From assembly GCA_007571275.1 (NCBI GenBank), contig RKRS01000086.1:1-19346 (forward strand): a DNA stretch of 19,346 bases, given 5' to 3'. The translations under genes and the position numbers were made by a program. Positions 1-6,012 of the stretch are shown one piece after another. The notes under the pieces are model-generated. The model was not told where the DNA came from, did not search any database, and saw only the letters and a program-made list of their open reading frames with translations. The DNA is from Dehalococcoidia bacterium (GTDB lineage Bacteria; Chloroflexota; Dehalococcoidia; Bin125). The first letter of the stretch is position 1. The number at the start of each line of letters is the position of its first letter.

Positions 1-65
1 GAGTGCCGGTCTACGAGTATCAGGGCGACCGCACCCGCCAGCAGCGCGGCCGCCGCTACAAGTAG
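1..65 (+). CDS. 3' end of an unidentified gene (runs in from the left edge)
   Basis: One frame beginning at base 3 is open from the edge to a TAG at 63-65. It encodes about 20 residues ending in a basic tail (QQRGRRYK). The stop is followed at once by the palindromic repeat region, as expected for a gene end. The product cannot be identified from so few residues. It could also be a chance open frame, since 60 bases without a stop is not strong evidence at this GC content. Confidence 0.4.
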   Translation, partial: VPVYEYQGDRTRQQRGRRYK

Positions 66-89
66 ACCAAGGCCAGCACGTTCCCCCAA

Positions 90-206
90 AGCCCCCTTCC
101 GCCACTCCGTGGCAACTTCCCCCACAGGGGGAAGTTTCAAACCTCAACAGGGGAAGTGACTAGCGCTCACCCTTTGGGGGAGCTGCCGCGTAGCGGCTGA
201 GGGGCT
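90..206. repeat. Pair of inverted palindromic intergenic repeat units
   Basis: Two related units face each other. The left unit (about 90-130) starts AGCCCCC and contains the hairpin GCCAC-tcc-GTGGC at 101-113, then a C-run. The right unit (about 171-206), read on the minus strand, starts AGCCCCTC and contains the matching hairpin GCCGC-tac-GCGGC at 185-197, then a C-run and AAAGG. The two units agree in layout, but their hairpin arms differ at a position where both sides of the stem have changed, so pairing is kept. This is the pattern of a dispersed palindromic (REP/MITE-like) element. It lies between two convergent genes, a common place for such elements. Confidence 0.65.
114..136. terminator. 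Perfect 10-bp hairpin, possible bidirectional terminator
   Basis: AACTTCCCCC (114-123) and GGGGGAAGTT (127-136) are exact inverted repeats around the loop ACA. It sits between the gene end at 65 and the convergent monooxygenase stop at 216, so it could end transcription from both sides. The flanking T tract is short (TTT at 135-137), so a classical intrinsic terminator is not certain. It may simply be the inner arm of the left repeat unit. Confidence 0.4.
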
Positions 207-215
207 TCCCTACGC

Positions 216-1052
216 CTACGCGATCAACGCCGCCAGGCGATCCAGCTCGGGCACAACAACATCCGCGCCCTCGGCTGGCAGACGGAAGATGCAGCGATCG
301 ACGCCCATCCGTTCGTACTCTGCCAGACCATCCTCGACTGCGCCGAACACGTTGATCGAGATCTCGTCAAAGTCGCGGCCTGCCTCATGCGCGCGTGACT
401 GGATGTCCTGAATCCCACGCTCGACGAAACCAGGCGCGGTGATGTTGGGCAGCCAGCCGTCGGCCCAGTCAACGACGCGTTGACGCGCCCACTTGCTGCC
501 CGCGCCGATCAACACCGGCGGGTGTGGCGACTGCGAGGGTTTCGGGATCACCTGTGTTTTGGGAATGTCGACGAACTCAGAGTGGTACTCAGCTTCGTCC
601 TGCATCCACATCTCTTTCATCGCCGCGATTCGCTGTTCAGTCACCTTCCAGCGATCAGCGAAACGGACGCCCAGCGGCTCCATCTCCTCGGCCAGCCAAC
701 CAGCGCCGATGCCGAACTCAAAGCGTCCAGCGGAGATCAGATCGAGCGAGGCGATCTGTTTGGCCAGGGCGATCGGCTCGTGCTCGGTCACCAGGCAGAT
801 GCCCGTGCCCAGGCGAATTTCCGAGGTCGCGCCGGCAGCCGCGCCGAGCGCCACGAACGGGTCGTGAATGCGTCGGTATTCGTCTGGCAGCGAGCCATCT
901 TCCGAGCGCGGGAACTTCGTCTCACGATCGACCGGCATATGCACATGCTCCGGTACCCAGAAGGACTCGAAGCCGCGCTCTTCCGCTGCGACCGCCAGCG
1001 AGACCGGGTCCATCGCCAAATCTGTTGCGAAAATGAACACGCCGTATTTCAT
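216..1052 (-). CDS. Luciferase-like monooxygenase, F420-dependent oxidoreductase type
   Basis: A 278-residue protein of the bacterial luciferase-like (LLM) superfamily, TIM-barrel enzymes that use reduced F420 or FMN. Family hallmarks seen are the N-terminal strand YGVFIF, the AAEERGFESFWVPEH segment, the barrel stretch GTGICLVTEHEPIALAKQ, the loop SAGRFEFGIGAGW, and PPVLIGAG..RQRVVDWADGW. The length and the layout around GAGWLAEEMEPLG fit the short subgroup often annotated as TIGR03619-type F420-dependent oxidoreductases. The substrate is unknown. The ATG at 1052 is chosen over an upstream TTG at 1058 because GAGAGG lies about 8 bases before it. The gene is divergent from the nucleoside hydrolase across 72 bases. 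The cofactor assignment (F420 rather than FMN) is inferred from the family. Confidence 0.9.
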   Translation of the reverse strand: MKYGVFIFATDLAMDPVSLAVAAEERGFESFWVPEHVHMPVDRETKFPRSEDGSLPDEYRRIHDPFVALGAAAGATSEIRLGTGICLVTEHEPIALAKQIASLDLISAGRFEFGIGAGWLAEEMEPLGVRFADRWKVTEQRIAAMKEMWMQDEAEYHSEFVDIPKTQVIPKPSQSPHPPVLIGAGSKWARQRVVDWADGWLPNITAPGFVERGIQDIQSRAHEAGRDFDEISINVFGAVEDGLAEYERMGVDRCIFRLPAEGADVVVPELDRLAALIA

Positions 1053-1124
1053 CGTCAAACCTCTCAGTTGTTATCACTTCGGTGCAAACAGACTACGACC
1101 TCGCGCCGCCAGTAGCCTGACAGC

Positions 1125-2060
1125 ATGCAACATCACATTCTCAGTCCGCCGACGCCGCCAGACCGCGTTCAGATGGTGCTTGACACTGACACCGCCAACG
1201 AGATCGACGACCAGTTCGCGGTCGTCCACGCACTGCTCTCACAAGACCGGCTACGGCTGGAGGCGATCTACGCGACACTGTTTTCTCGCGGCGGGCGCCC
1301 ACCAGCCGACGGTGCCGCCGAGTCGGAAGCGGAGATTCACCGCCTGCTCGACCGACTCGGCGTCGCGGCGGACGGTCGCGTGATGCGCGGCGCTGAGCAG
1401 TTTCTGGCTGAGGATCGGCGCAGCGTCGCCAACGCGGCCTCTGATGATCTGATCCGACGCGCGCTGCAACCACGCGAGGGGCGAAGGCTGTGGGTCGCAG
1501 CGATCGGCGCTCTGACCAACGTTGCGTCCGCTCTCGTTGAGGCGCCACAGATCGCTGAGCGGATCGCCGTGGTCTGGCTGGGCGGGCAATCACAGCACTC
1601 GCACGACGCGCGCGAGTTCAACCTCTATCAGGACCCGGTCGCGGCGCGAACGGTCTTCGACAGCGGCGCGCCGCTCGTCCACATTCCCTGCTACGGCGCT
1701 GCCTCGCATCTACTGACCAACGCCGCCGAGCTCGATGCGTATGTGCGCCCACAGGGAGCAATCGGCGAGTATCTGGCCGACATCTTCCGCGATCACCATG
1801 AGCAGTATCCGGGTCGCACGAAGGAAATCTGGGACTTGGCCGCGAGCGGGTATCTGATCGATGAGTCGTGGGTTCCCAGGCGCAGTGTGCCCCGCCCAAC
1901 GCTGTCTCAGGACATGAAGTGGTCGATGCCGCCCGAGGACGCGCCCAACGCGCCATTCGCCGAGGCGCACTACGTCCGCCGAGATCCGATCTTCCACGAC
2001 CTGTTCAGCAAGCTCGCCGAGTTTCATGAGGGTCAGCGCACAGCCGGCTTCGCTGTATGA
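1125..2060 (+). CDS. Nucleoside hydrolase (inosine/uridine-preferring type)
   Basis: A 311-residue protein of the nucleoside hydrolase family, which cleaves the N-glycosidic bond of ribonucleosides to free base and ribose and acts in the cytoplasm in salvage. The calcium-site signature is near the N-terminus as D20-T-D22...D28-D29 (DTDTANEIDDQFA), a variant spacing seen in divergent family members. A central GALTNVASAL segment and an EFNLYQDPVAARTVFDSG segment match the family core, including the conserved N-x-x-x-D-P-x-A-A pattern. The length is typical. The ATG at 1125 lacks a clear Shine-Dalgarno sequence; the next ATG (1173) would start almost on the metal motif. True substrate specificity cannot be read from sequence. 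Confidence 0.85.
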   Translation: MQHHILSPPTPPDRVQMVLDTDTANEIDDQFAVVHALLSQDRLRLEAIYATLFSRGGRPPADGAAESEAEIHRLLDRLGVAADGRVMRGAEQFLAEDRRSVANAASDDLIRRALQPREGRRLWVAAIGALTNVASALVEAPQIAERIAVVWLGGQSQHSHDAREFNLYQDPVAARTVFDSGAPLVHIPCYGAASHLLTNAAELDAYVRPQGAIGEYLADIFRDHHEQYPGRTKEIWDLAASGYLIDESWVPRRSVPRPTLSQDMKWSMPPEDAPNAPFAEAHYVRRDPIFHDLFSKLAEFHEGQRTAGFAV

Positions 2061-2169
2061 GCAAAGAGCTGCCCAGGTAACTCCACCACTGCGTACCTGT
2101 ATACTACCGCCAATACATCATGATCGTCCAACGACGAACCAAGTAGCAATTGGCGAGGGTCGAAACGAG

Positions 2170-2981
2170 TTGAAGCAAAGCCACATATCGATTCGCGACA
2201 AGGATGCGTTGTATGAGCAGGTTCTCTATCAGACAACCTTACGCACCATCTGCGAACTGTACGAGACAGATGAGATTCACGCCTTTGACGCCGTTGTATT
2301 CAACGGGTGGGTCGAGTATCTAGATCAAGCAACGGGTCAACCTGGAAAGAGTTGCATCATGTCAGTATATACCGGTCGCGAGGAGTTTCTCGCTATAAAC
2401 CTATCGTCTGTTGAGCCCAAGGCTTGCTACCGGGCCCTGAAGGGCGTTTCGGCTGCCAAGCCCGCCACACTCACCCCGGTCCAGCCCATCCTCCGACTGA
2501 CACGGGAGACCGTAGATTCGTCGAAGCCAGAGATATTGCAGGGGATCTCTCGGCCGAAATGAACTTGGCAACGATGGATTGGGAGAGTTTCGAGCACCTG
2601 GTGCGCCAGATCTTCGAGCAAGAGTTTGTGTCCGAAGGTGGTGAAGTAAAGCTGACACAGGCTAGCCGGGATGGGGGAGTGGATGCGATCGCTTTCGATC
2701 CCGACCCGGTTCGCGGTGGGAAGTATGTGATTCAGGCGAAGCGATACATACGGACCGTTGGAGTGGCTGCCGTACGTGATCTATACGGTACAGTCATGAA
2801 TGAAGGGGCTAATCGTGGAATCCTGGTGACAACCTCTGACTACGGTCCTGACTCTGTGGATTTCGTAAAAGACAAGACGTTGACACTTATCAATGGAGAT
2901 CAGCTGCTCTCACTGCTCGAAAAGCACGGGTACCAAGCGCGGATCAATCTTAACGAGGCACGCAATATTTCGGATCAGTAA
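2170..2981 (+). pseudogene. Mrr-type restriction endonuclease gene split by a single-base frameshift
   Basis: Two overlapping frames encode the front and back of one protein of about 270 residues. The first half (TTG at 2170 to about 2508) holds KDALYEQVLYQTT, VVFNGWVEYLD and LAINLSSVEPKACYRALKG, and ends ..PILRLTRE. The second half continues in the next frame from about 2508 as DRRFVEARDIAGDL. It then carries the PD-(D/E)xK nuclease motifs of Mrr-like enzymes: D (codon 2670) and D (2682) in RDGGVDA, and Q-x-K in QAKRY (2733-2741). One extra base at about 2506-2511 would restore a continuous frame, so one base appears to have been lost. The TTG at 2170 is preferred over an ATG at 2026, which would overlap the nucleoside hydrolase and add an unconserved-looking leader; GAGGG lies about 11 bases before the TTG. 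The sequence is AT-richer with looser codon use than its neighbours, which suggests transfer. A sequencing error is the main alternative to a real mutation. Confidence 0.75.
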
Positions 2982-3003
2982 ATCTGCTAAACCGAGTGAT
3001 TTT

Positions 3004-3030
3004 ACCCTTCTAAAGGGGAGCCCAGAGGGT
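3004..3030. terminator. Weak dyad between convergent genes
   Basis: The 70-base gap between the endonuclease stop and the convergent 352-residue gene holds CCCTT-cta-AAGGG (3005-3017) and an overlapping alternative, ACCCT (3004-3008) with AGGGT (3026-3030). A TTTT lies just upstream on the plus strand, which would form a short U tract for minus-strand transcripts. The stem is short, so termination is only a possibility. Confidence 0.25.
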
Positions 3031-3051
3031 GCATGAATGGACCGGCGATTC

Positions 3052-4110
3052 CTACAATGGCACCGTCACGGGACGCGTCATCCCGCCGAAGGTAGGCATC
3101 CAACATGAGTGCTTGCCCGGACCGCCCGCGACGATAATGTGAATCTCATCCGGTCGATCCGAAATCGGTAGCCACTCATCAGAGTCATGCTCCGCCAGGA
3201 CGCCGCCGGCCATACGGATGTTGACCGACTCGAGGAACTCATCGCTCAGCTTGCTCGCCGGATAGCGAGCGTTCTCCCAGAGGTACTCCTGTACCGCCTG
3301 ACGCGTCCAACCCTCCGACGCAACCGTCTCCGCGTGCTCGGGTCCAAAGGCCAGAACCGGCTCGCCCTTGCCGAGGATGTTGTTCGACCCCGCCTGGCCC
3401 ATCGCTCCGGCGACCGTCTGGAGGATGCCAGCTGCCGTATTGCTGCCATGGTCCTGGATGTTATGCGGACCCTCGCAGGCCCAGGTCGTGACGCAGCTGT
3501 CCTCAGCATTGAGCCCACGCGTCGTCTGAAACGGCGGCCAGGGCGAGGCGTCCTCTCGCTCCGTTGCGCAGAAGGCAAACTTGGCAGGCGTGCCCTGCGT
3601 CGCGCGATCGCCGCGCCCCGGCGTCGCTCCCGCGATATTCAGCTGCACTAACCGCACCGCGCGTCCGACCGTGGCGTTGGTAGGAAAGGTCGGACCAAAG
3701 CATCCGCTGCCGCCGTGCACGCCTGCCGCTCGCGCAGCAGGGCCGGAGGCAAGCACGAATACGGCGCATGGGTGTGTGGTCGCATTGATTCCGTCGAGAT
3801 TGAACGGCTGCTGAGCAATTGCCTCAACCGCCGCCAGCACGACCGGAAACTGCTGCGGACGGCAGCCTGCCATGACAGCATTGATGGCGACGGCCTGCAC
3901 CGTCGCTTCGCCCTGACGCGGCGACAACACGCCCAGTACTTCCAGCGGATCCCGCGCAGTACTGGCCGACATCGCCTCAACCCGCTCCGTAGTTGGAGGA
4001 ATCAACGGCAAGCCGTCCGACCAGCCCCGTCGGATGCATTCCTGCGAAAAGTCAAACGGGTCGGACGGCAGCGTGAAGCGATCCGCCTCTCGCCCTCGCG
4101 CTTGCGTCAC
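3052..4110 (-). CDS. Conserved-looking Cys-containing protein of unknown function, partner of the UGSC selenoprotein
   Basis: A 352-residue protein that I do not recognise as a characterised family. Notable segments are GWSDGLPLIPPTTERVEAM (about residues 29-47), AVMAGCRPQQFPVVLAAVEA, the Gly/Cys loop HGGSGCFGPTFPTNA, a Cys pair in DSCVTTWACEGPHN, SNNILGKGEPVLAFGPEHAE, and WMPTFGGMTRP near the C-terminus. No signal peptide or membrane helix is evident. The GTG start at 4110 overlaps the selenoprotein stop by 4 bases (GTGA), so the two are probably translationally coupled. The several Cys residues in Gly-rich loops are compatible with a thiol or metal site, and the SelW-like and Sec-containing neighbours suggest it is the catalytic or substrate-binding partner of a redox system. 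That role is inference from context only. Confidence 0.75.
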   Translation of the reverse strand: MTQARGREADRFTLPSDPFDFSQECIRRGWSDGLPLIPPTTERVEAMSASTARDPLEVLGVLSPRQGEATVQAVAINAVMAGCRPQQFPVVLAAVEAIAQQPFNLDGINATTHPCAVFVLASGPAARAAGVHGGSGCFGPTFPTNATVGRAVRLVQLNIAGATPGRGDRATQGTPAKFAFCATEREDASPWPPFQTTRGLNAEDSCVTTWACEGPHNIQDHGSNTAAGILQTVAGAMGQAGSNNILGKGEPVLAFGPEHAETVASEGWTRQAVQEYLWENARYPASKLSDEFLESVNIRMAGGVLAEHDSDEWLPISDRPDEIHIIVAGGPGKHSCWMPTFGGMTRPVTVPL

Positions 4111-4652
4111 GACCGCGCCGCCTGACCGAGCAAAGCGGCCTCGAGTCGATCGAGAACGCCGTCATCGACCCGCGCACGCACCCGTTCCGGTCTCAGGCCG
4201 CCCAACGGGTGAGGGACAATCAAACGATCCAGCTCGGGCAGGCCGCGCTGCTCCGCCTCAAGCTGCAACAGATCGGTAAAAGCCGTCGTCCCGACTGTGA
4301 CCGTCGGAATTCCCATCTCTTCGAACAAGACCGAGGCGTGGACACTCCACGTCGTGCAGCTGCCTCAATCACAGCTGCCAATGAGCAGGAAATCCGCTCC
4401 GTTGCGCAATGCGTCGATGGTTGAATCAGAAGGCGGGCCGCCAACCGGCTTACTGCCCACGACCAGTGCACCCAACTCAAAACGCTCACCGAGCCGCTCG
4501 ACCATCGTTTCCATGAGCAACCGCGCGTTGGCCTTACGATTCTCCAGAATGCCCGGGCGCAGCCCATCCAGCGAGAGCGGCCGCGGCGCCGCCGTCGCCT
4601 CACGCACTGCCACATGCGCCAATGGACTCAGTACTTCAATTGACTCAGCCAT
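4107..4652 (-). CDS. UGSC-type selenoprotein with in-frame UGA read as selenocysteine
   Basis: Read conventionally, this gene looks like two fragments in the same frame separated by one TGA at 4365-4367. Translating that TGA as selenocysteine gives a continuous 181-residue protein with Sec at residue 96 in IGSCD-U-GSC-TTWSVH. This is the motif that names the UGSC family of (seleno)proteins. The residues after it (LFEEMGIPTVTVGT) continue the alpha/beta pattern without a break, and no other stop occurs. The motif resembles the Sec-containing active site of the glycine/proline reductase B subunits, where Sec-G-T-C is followed by an ..E..GIP.. helix-strand. A redox role at Sec96/Cys99 is therefore inferred; the substrate is unknown. 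The ATG at 4652 is chosen over a TTG at 4673 because AGGAG lies about 8 bases before it. The gene follows the SelW-like gene after 27 bases and overlaps the next gene by 4 bases. Confidence 0.88.
4333..4367 (-). promoter_or_regulatory. Bacterial SECIS-like hairpin immediately after the Sec UGA
   Basis: On the minus strand, downstream of UGA (4367-4365), CGUGGA (4351-4346) pairs perfectly with UCCACG (4342-4337) around the loop GUG. An outer helix can form between GAGG (4366-4363, including the GA of the UGA) and CCUC (4336-4333), leaving an 11-base bulge on the 5' side. The apical loop begins 19 bases after the UGA and starts with G. This fits the known rules for bacterial SECIS elements: they lie inside the coding region right after UGA, with a loop about 16-37 bases away that has a G among its first bases. 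It should recruit SelB with Sec-tRNA. Confidence 0.75.
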
Positions 4653-4679
4653 CGTTCTGCTCCTGCTGCTCAAACCGCC

Positions 4680-4931
4680 TCACTCGAGATGGGCGTAGAT
4701 TACCTCGCGCAGCTCATCCATGTCGGGGAAGCGGCCCAGAGCGGCTTTACTAAACACCGGCTCGCCGTTGACCGACCACTCGAACAGCCCCTTGGTGTCG
4801 GGAATCAGTTTCACTTCCGACACCAGGTGCTGGATATCAGTCATCAACTCGCCCAGCATCCAGACCGTGCGAGGCCAGTAGCCGCAGTCGGCGCAGTAGA
4901 CAACCTCAATGGTGATCTGTTGGTCAGACAT
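4680..4931 (-). CDS. SelW/Rdx-family thioredoxin-like protein (Cys form)
   Basis: An 83-residue protein of the SelT/SelW/SelH (Rdx) family. The N-terminal strand ITIEVVYCADCGYWPRT carries the CxxC redox motif at residues 13-16, where selenoprotein members have CxxU. The C-terminal half has the family's typical ending, a GLFEWSVNGEPVFSK strand-turn-strand followed by ALGRFPDMDELREVI. The length matches bacterial members. Such proteins have a thioredoxin-like fold and are thought to exchange disulfides or selenenylsulfides with partner proteins. Placed 27 bases upstream of the UGSC selenoprotein on the same strand, it is a likely electron donor or acceptor for it; that pairing is inferred. It begins 21 bases after the oxidoreductase stop and has only a poor ribosome binding site (CCGGGC), so it may depend on coupling with the upstream gene. 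Confidence 0.85.
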   Translation of the reverse strand: MSDQQITIEVVYCADCGYWPRTVWMLGELMTDIQHLVSEVKLIPDTKGLFEWSVNGEPVFSKAALGRFPDMDELREVIYAHLE

Positions 4932-4952
4932 TGCCCGGTCTTTCGGCTTGTC

Positions 4953-5948
4953 CTAGCTGCCGAGATATTGCTCGAGCCGCCGCCCGACTTCAGCGGTCGT
5001 GCCGGATGGCAGGGGAATCATCTGCAGCTGGGCGCCCGCGTCCGAGCGCTCCTGCAGCTGCTCAGCGACAGACTCGATTGGCCCAATCACCTGAATCTCA
5101 CGGACCATGCCCTCAGAGAAGGCCATCAAGGCGCCGTCAGAATCATGATCAGCCCAGGCTGCGCGAGACGCCTGTACATCCGACTCGAAGCCAGATCGCG
5201 AGAGCATCTGCCAGTAGAAGGAACCCATGCGATTCGTGTAGTGGAAGAGCGGCTGTCGGGCGTTGCGCCAGACCTGCTCGTCGTCGCCCTCGCCGGTAAC
5301 GAACACATTGGTAAACGGCGCAATCGTCACGGAGTCTTCGGCACGCCCCGCATCTCTCGACGCGCCGGCCAACTGTCGTTGCAGCGGCTCGAACGCTCGG
5401 CGAGGCCAGTGAATGGGATAGATACCGTCCGCGATCTCCCCGGTCTGCTGGATCGAGCGCGGCGTGATCGCCGCAATCCAGACCGGGACATCCTCACGCT
5501 GCGCTTCATACTGGATGCGGAATCCGCGCTGCAGCGTGTAAATCTCGCCTTCATAGAGCAGTCGCTCGCCACGTAGCAGCATCTTGATGATCTCGGTGTA
5601 CTCGCGGATGCGTCGCAGGGGACGGTCGAAGTTCACGCCGTGGAATCCCTCGATCACGAGATTGCCGGAAGACCCGAGCCCACAGACCATCCGCCCGCCG
5701 GAGATCATCTCCAGCGTTGCGAACTCCTGCGCGATGGCGGCCGGCGAGCGGGAGTAGACATTGAGAATGCCCGTGCCGATCTGCATCTTCTCTGTATTGG
5801 CGGCGATCACCGTCAACCAGGGCAGCACCGACGGCCCCCAGGCCTCGCCGGTGGAAACCATCTCGTATCCCAGATCTTCGGCGATCCTGATTTTCTCAAG
5901 CGTGCCGCGCCAGTCGCCGCTGAATCCCGCCAGAATGCCCAATCGCAT
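4953..5948 (-). CDS. Luciferase-like, F420-dependent oxidoreductase
   Basis: A 331-residue LLM-superfamily protein of the longer, F420-dependent methylenetetrahydromethanopterin reductase-like type. Recognisable segments are the first strand MRLGILAGF, AEDLGYEMVSTGEAWG, the barrel stretch MQIGTGILNVYSRSPAAIAQ, EMISGGRMVCGLGSSG, and VPVWIAAITPRSIQQTGEIADG. The cofactor is probably F420 and the substrate is unknown. It differs clearly from the 216-1052 protein, so the two are not recent duplicates. The ATG at 5948 has GAGG about 9 bases before it. It is the first of four closely spaced minus-strand genes (gaps of 21 and 27 bases, then a 4-base overlap) that include the UGSC selenoprotein, so it may supply reducing equivalents to that module or share its regulation. 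Confidence 0.9.
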   Translation of the reverse strand: MRLGILAGFSGDWRGTLEKIRIAEDLGYEMVSTGEAWGPSVLPWLTVIAANTEKMQIGTGILNVYSRSPAAIAQEFATLEMISGGRMVCGLGSSGNLVIEGFHGVNFDRPLRRIREYTEIIKMLLRGERLLYEGEIYTLQRGFRIQYEAQREDVPVWIAAITPRSIQQTGEIADGIYPIHWPRRAFEPLQRQLAGASRDAGRAEDSVTIAPFTNVFVTGEGDDEQVWRNARQPLFHYTNRMGSFYWQMLSRSGFESDVQASRAAWADHDSDGALMAFSEGMVREIQVIGPIESVAEQLQERSDAGAQLQMIPLPSGTTAEVGRRLEQYLGS

Positions 5949-5977
5949 CTCGGTACCTCATTCCTCACTGCTGTAAT

Positions 5978-5997
5978 GATGCTTCGTCTGAAGCATC
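5978..5997. promoter_or_regulatory. Perfect 8-bp hairpin upstream of the selenoprotein operon
   Basis: GATGCTTC (5978-5985) and GAAGCATC (5990-5997) are exact inverted repeats around the loop GTCT. It lies in the 64-base gap between the RidA-family gene and the oxidoreductase that leads the SelW/UGSC group. No T tract follows on the minus strand (ATTACAGC), so it is more likely a processing site, attenuator or operator than a strong terminator. Confidence 0.4.
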
Positions 5998-6012
5998 TGC
6001 GCTCGGTCAGAC

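Noticed and set aside
480..1115. Plus-strand open frame of 211 codons
   Set aside because: It lies opposite the luciferase-like gene and its translation has no recognisable family pattern.
2026..2169. ATG at 2026 as the start of the endonuclease gene
   Set aside because: It overlaps the nucleoside hydrolase by 35 bases and adds a leader with no recognisable pattern; the TTG at 2170 lies just before the KDALYEQ segment.
2497..2515. Programmed -1 ribosomal frameshift in the endonuclease gene
   Set aside because: No slippery heptamer is present at the junction (ACACGGGAGACCG) and no obvious stimulatory stem follows, so a one-base deletion or sequencing error is simpler.
4107..4328. A separate 73-residue gene starting at a TTG after the UGA
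   Set aside because: It is in the same frame as the upstream half, has no convincing start signal, and its upstream residues complete the D-U-G-S-C motif, so it is the C-terminal part of one selenoprotein.
4680..4682. The TGA ending the SelW-like gene as a second selenocysteine codon
   Set aside because: The protein already has the full family length and ending; the codons after the TGA lead into the UGSC ribosome binding site and start.
4689..5576. Plus-strand open frame of 295 codons
   Set aside because: It is antisense to the SelW-like and oxidoreductase genes, which have clear family motifs; the shadow has none.
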